Shown here one piece after another: positions 63,603-64,000 of a DNA stretch of 64,000 bases. The notes under the pieces were generated by a model. The model had not been told where the DNA came from. It searched no databases and saw only the letters and a list, made by a program, of their open reading frames with translations. A program made the position numbers and the translations under genes. Where the stretch lies: the NCBI RefSeq assembly GCF_036227565.1, contig NZ_CP109460.1, positions 2,356,001 to 2,420,000 on the forward strand, in the 5' to 3' direction. Origin of the DNA: Streptomyces sp. NBC_01454 (lineage in GTDB: Bacteria; Actinomycetota; Actinomycetes; Streptomycetales; Streptomycetaceae). Within the stretch, counting starts at the first letter, position 1. Each line of letters starts with the position of its first letter.

Positions 63603-64000
63603 TCAGCCCGTGACCGACTCCTCCCCGTTCTCCACGTGCCCCATCAGCCGCCGGTGGAAGGACGCGTCCTCGGCGACCGTCAGGCCGAGGTCGTACCAGC
63701 CGTGCGCGTCCCGGGTGTCATACGCGACGGTGCGGACGGCACCGGCCTTCACCGTCACGGTGCGCGGGGCCGCGTCCGCGTACGCCAGCGGTCCGAGGGT
63801 GAGGGTCAGATCGGCGCGGCCGGGGTTGGTCACGGTCAGATGCAGGGTGCGCCGCGCGGCGTCGATCCGGGTGGCGATGCCGACGGCCGCGGCCGCGCCC
63901 CGCGCCGTCCCGGCGAACTCCCGCCGGAAGCCGTTCGGCCCGGTCACCGTGAAGCGGTAGGTACCCCCCTTTACCGGGACATCCCACTCACCCGCTCCGT
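63603..64000 (-). CDS. Phospholipase C (phosphocholine-specific type), C-terminal end only
   Basis: The gene runs off the window; about 132 codons of the 3' end are present. The segment GTYRFTVTGPNGFRREFAGT, followed by a beta-sandwich with TVTNPGRADLTLTLGPLAY and the end SFHRRLMGHVENGEESVTG, matches the C-terminal domain of actinomycete non-haemolytic phospholipase C proteins, which are usually Tat-exported and about 690 residues. The catalytic domain lies beyond the window. Assignment rests on the tail only. Confidence 0.8.
   Translation of the reverse strand, partial: GAGEWDVPVKGGTYRFTVTGPNGFRREFAGTARGAAAAVGIATRIDAARRTLHLTVTNPGRADLTLTLGPLAYADAAPRTVTVKAGAVRTVAYDTRDAHGWYDLGLTVAEDASFHRRLMGHVENGEESVTG

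Overview
The window looks like a Streptomyces chromosome core. GC is very high with strong third-position G/C bias, GTG and TTG starts are frequent, and gene content and order (two adjacent conservons, accB-accE, cimA, a urease-like pair, ilvE, leuB, proline catabolism, serA, ilvC-ilvN-ilvB) match the central part of Streptomyces chromosomes as I know it. No rRNA, tRNA, CRISPR array, transposase or integrase was seen. Coordinates were read by eye, and start codons were chosen from ribosome-binding sites and family conservation.

Layout. 1-12.2 kb: a fumarylacetoacetate hydrolase-family gene, a 55-residue microprotein, and two tandem conservons (sensor-kinase-like CvnA, Roadblock CvnB, DUF742 CvnC, Ras-like GTPase CvnD). 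12.2-18.8 kb: a secreted DUF4360 protein, accB-accE, a Tat-exported family 8 polysaccharide lyase and a YceI protein. 18.9-20.8 kb: an isolated AIPR-family gene of visibly lower GC, a likely acquired defence gene. 20.8-24.7 kb: cimA behind a newly noticed Ile-Ile leader peptide and attenuator, an MHS-type transporter and a small hypothetical. 24.7-30.6 kb: a nitrogen-salvage block (TetR regulator, agmatine deiminase, ureC-like gene, fused ureAB-like gene, divergent NCS1 permease) with two matching palindromes in the divergent promoter. 30.7-33.7 kb: ilvE, leuB and one or two microproteins. 34-39.8 kb: a Uma2 nuclease-fold protein, proline degradation (pruA, proline dehydrogenase) with a divergent PucR regulator, and a TetR regulator. 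40-46.5 kb: a PRC-barrel protein, serA, and the ilvB-ilvN-ilvC operon with its leader peptide. 46.5-64 kb: a membrane GGDEF/degenerate-EAL protein, two oxidoreductases, a lipoprotein sugar dehydrogenase, a large LuxR-type ATPase regulator, a substrate-binding-protein pseudogene with three frameshifts, a small membrane protein, an MMPL exporter, and the 3' end of a phospholipase C gene cut by the window edge.

How the genes work together. The unifying metabolic theme is branched-chain amino acid synthesis: cimA feeds 2-oxobutyrate to isoleucine, ilvBNC and leuB carry the common and leucine pathways, and ilvE does the final transamination. Two of these transcription units carry recognisable leader-peptide attenuators. 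Proline and agmatine/urea-type nitrogen catabolism appear as separately regulated modules, each with a local regulator and a repeated palindrome nearby. The most novel-looking items are the cimA attenuator, the accessory-free urease-like module with its operator pair, the lone AIPR gene, the uncharacterised microproteins, and the conserved tail shared by the two CvnA kinases.
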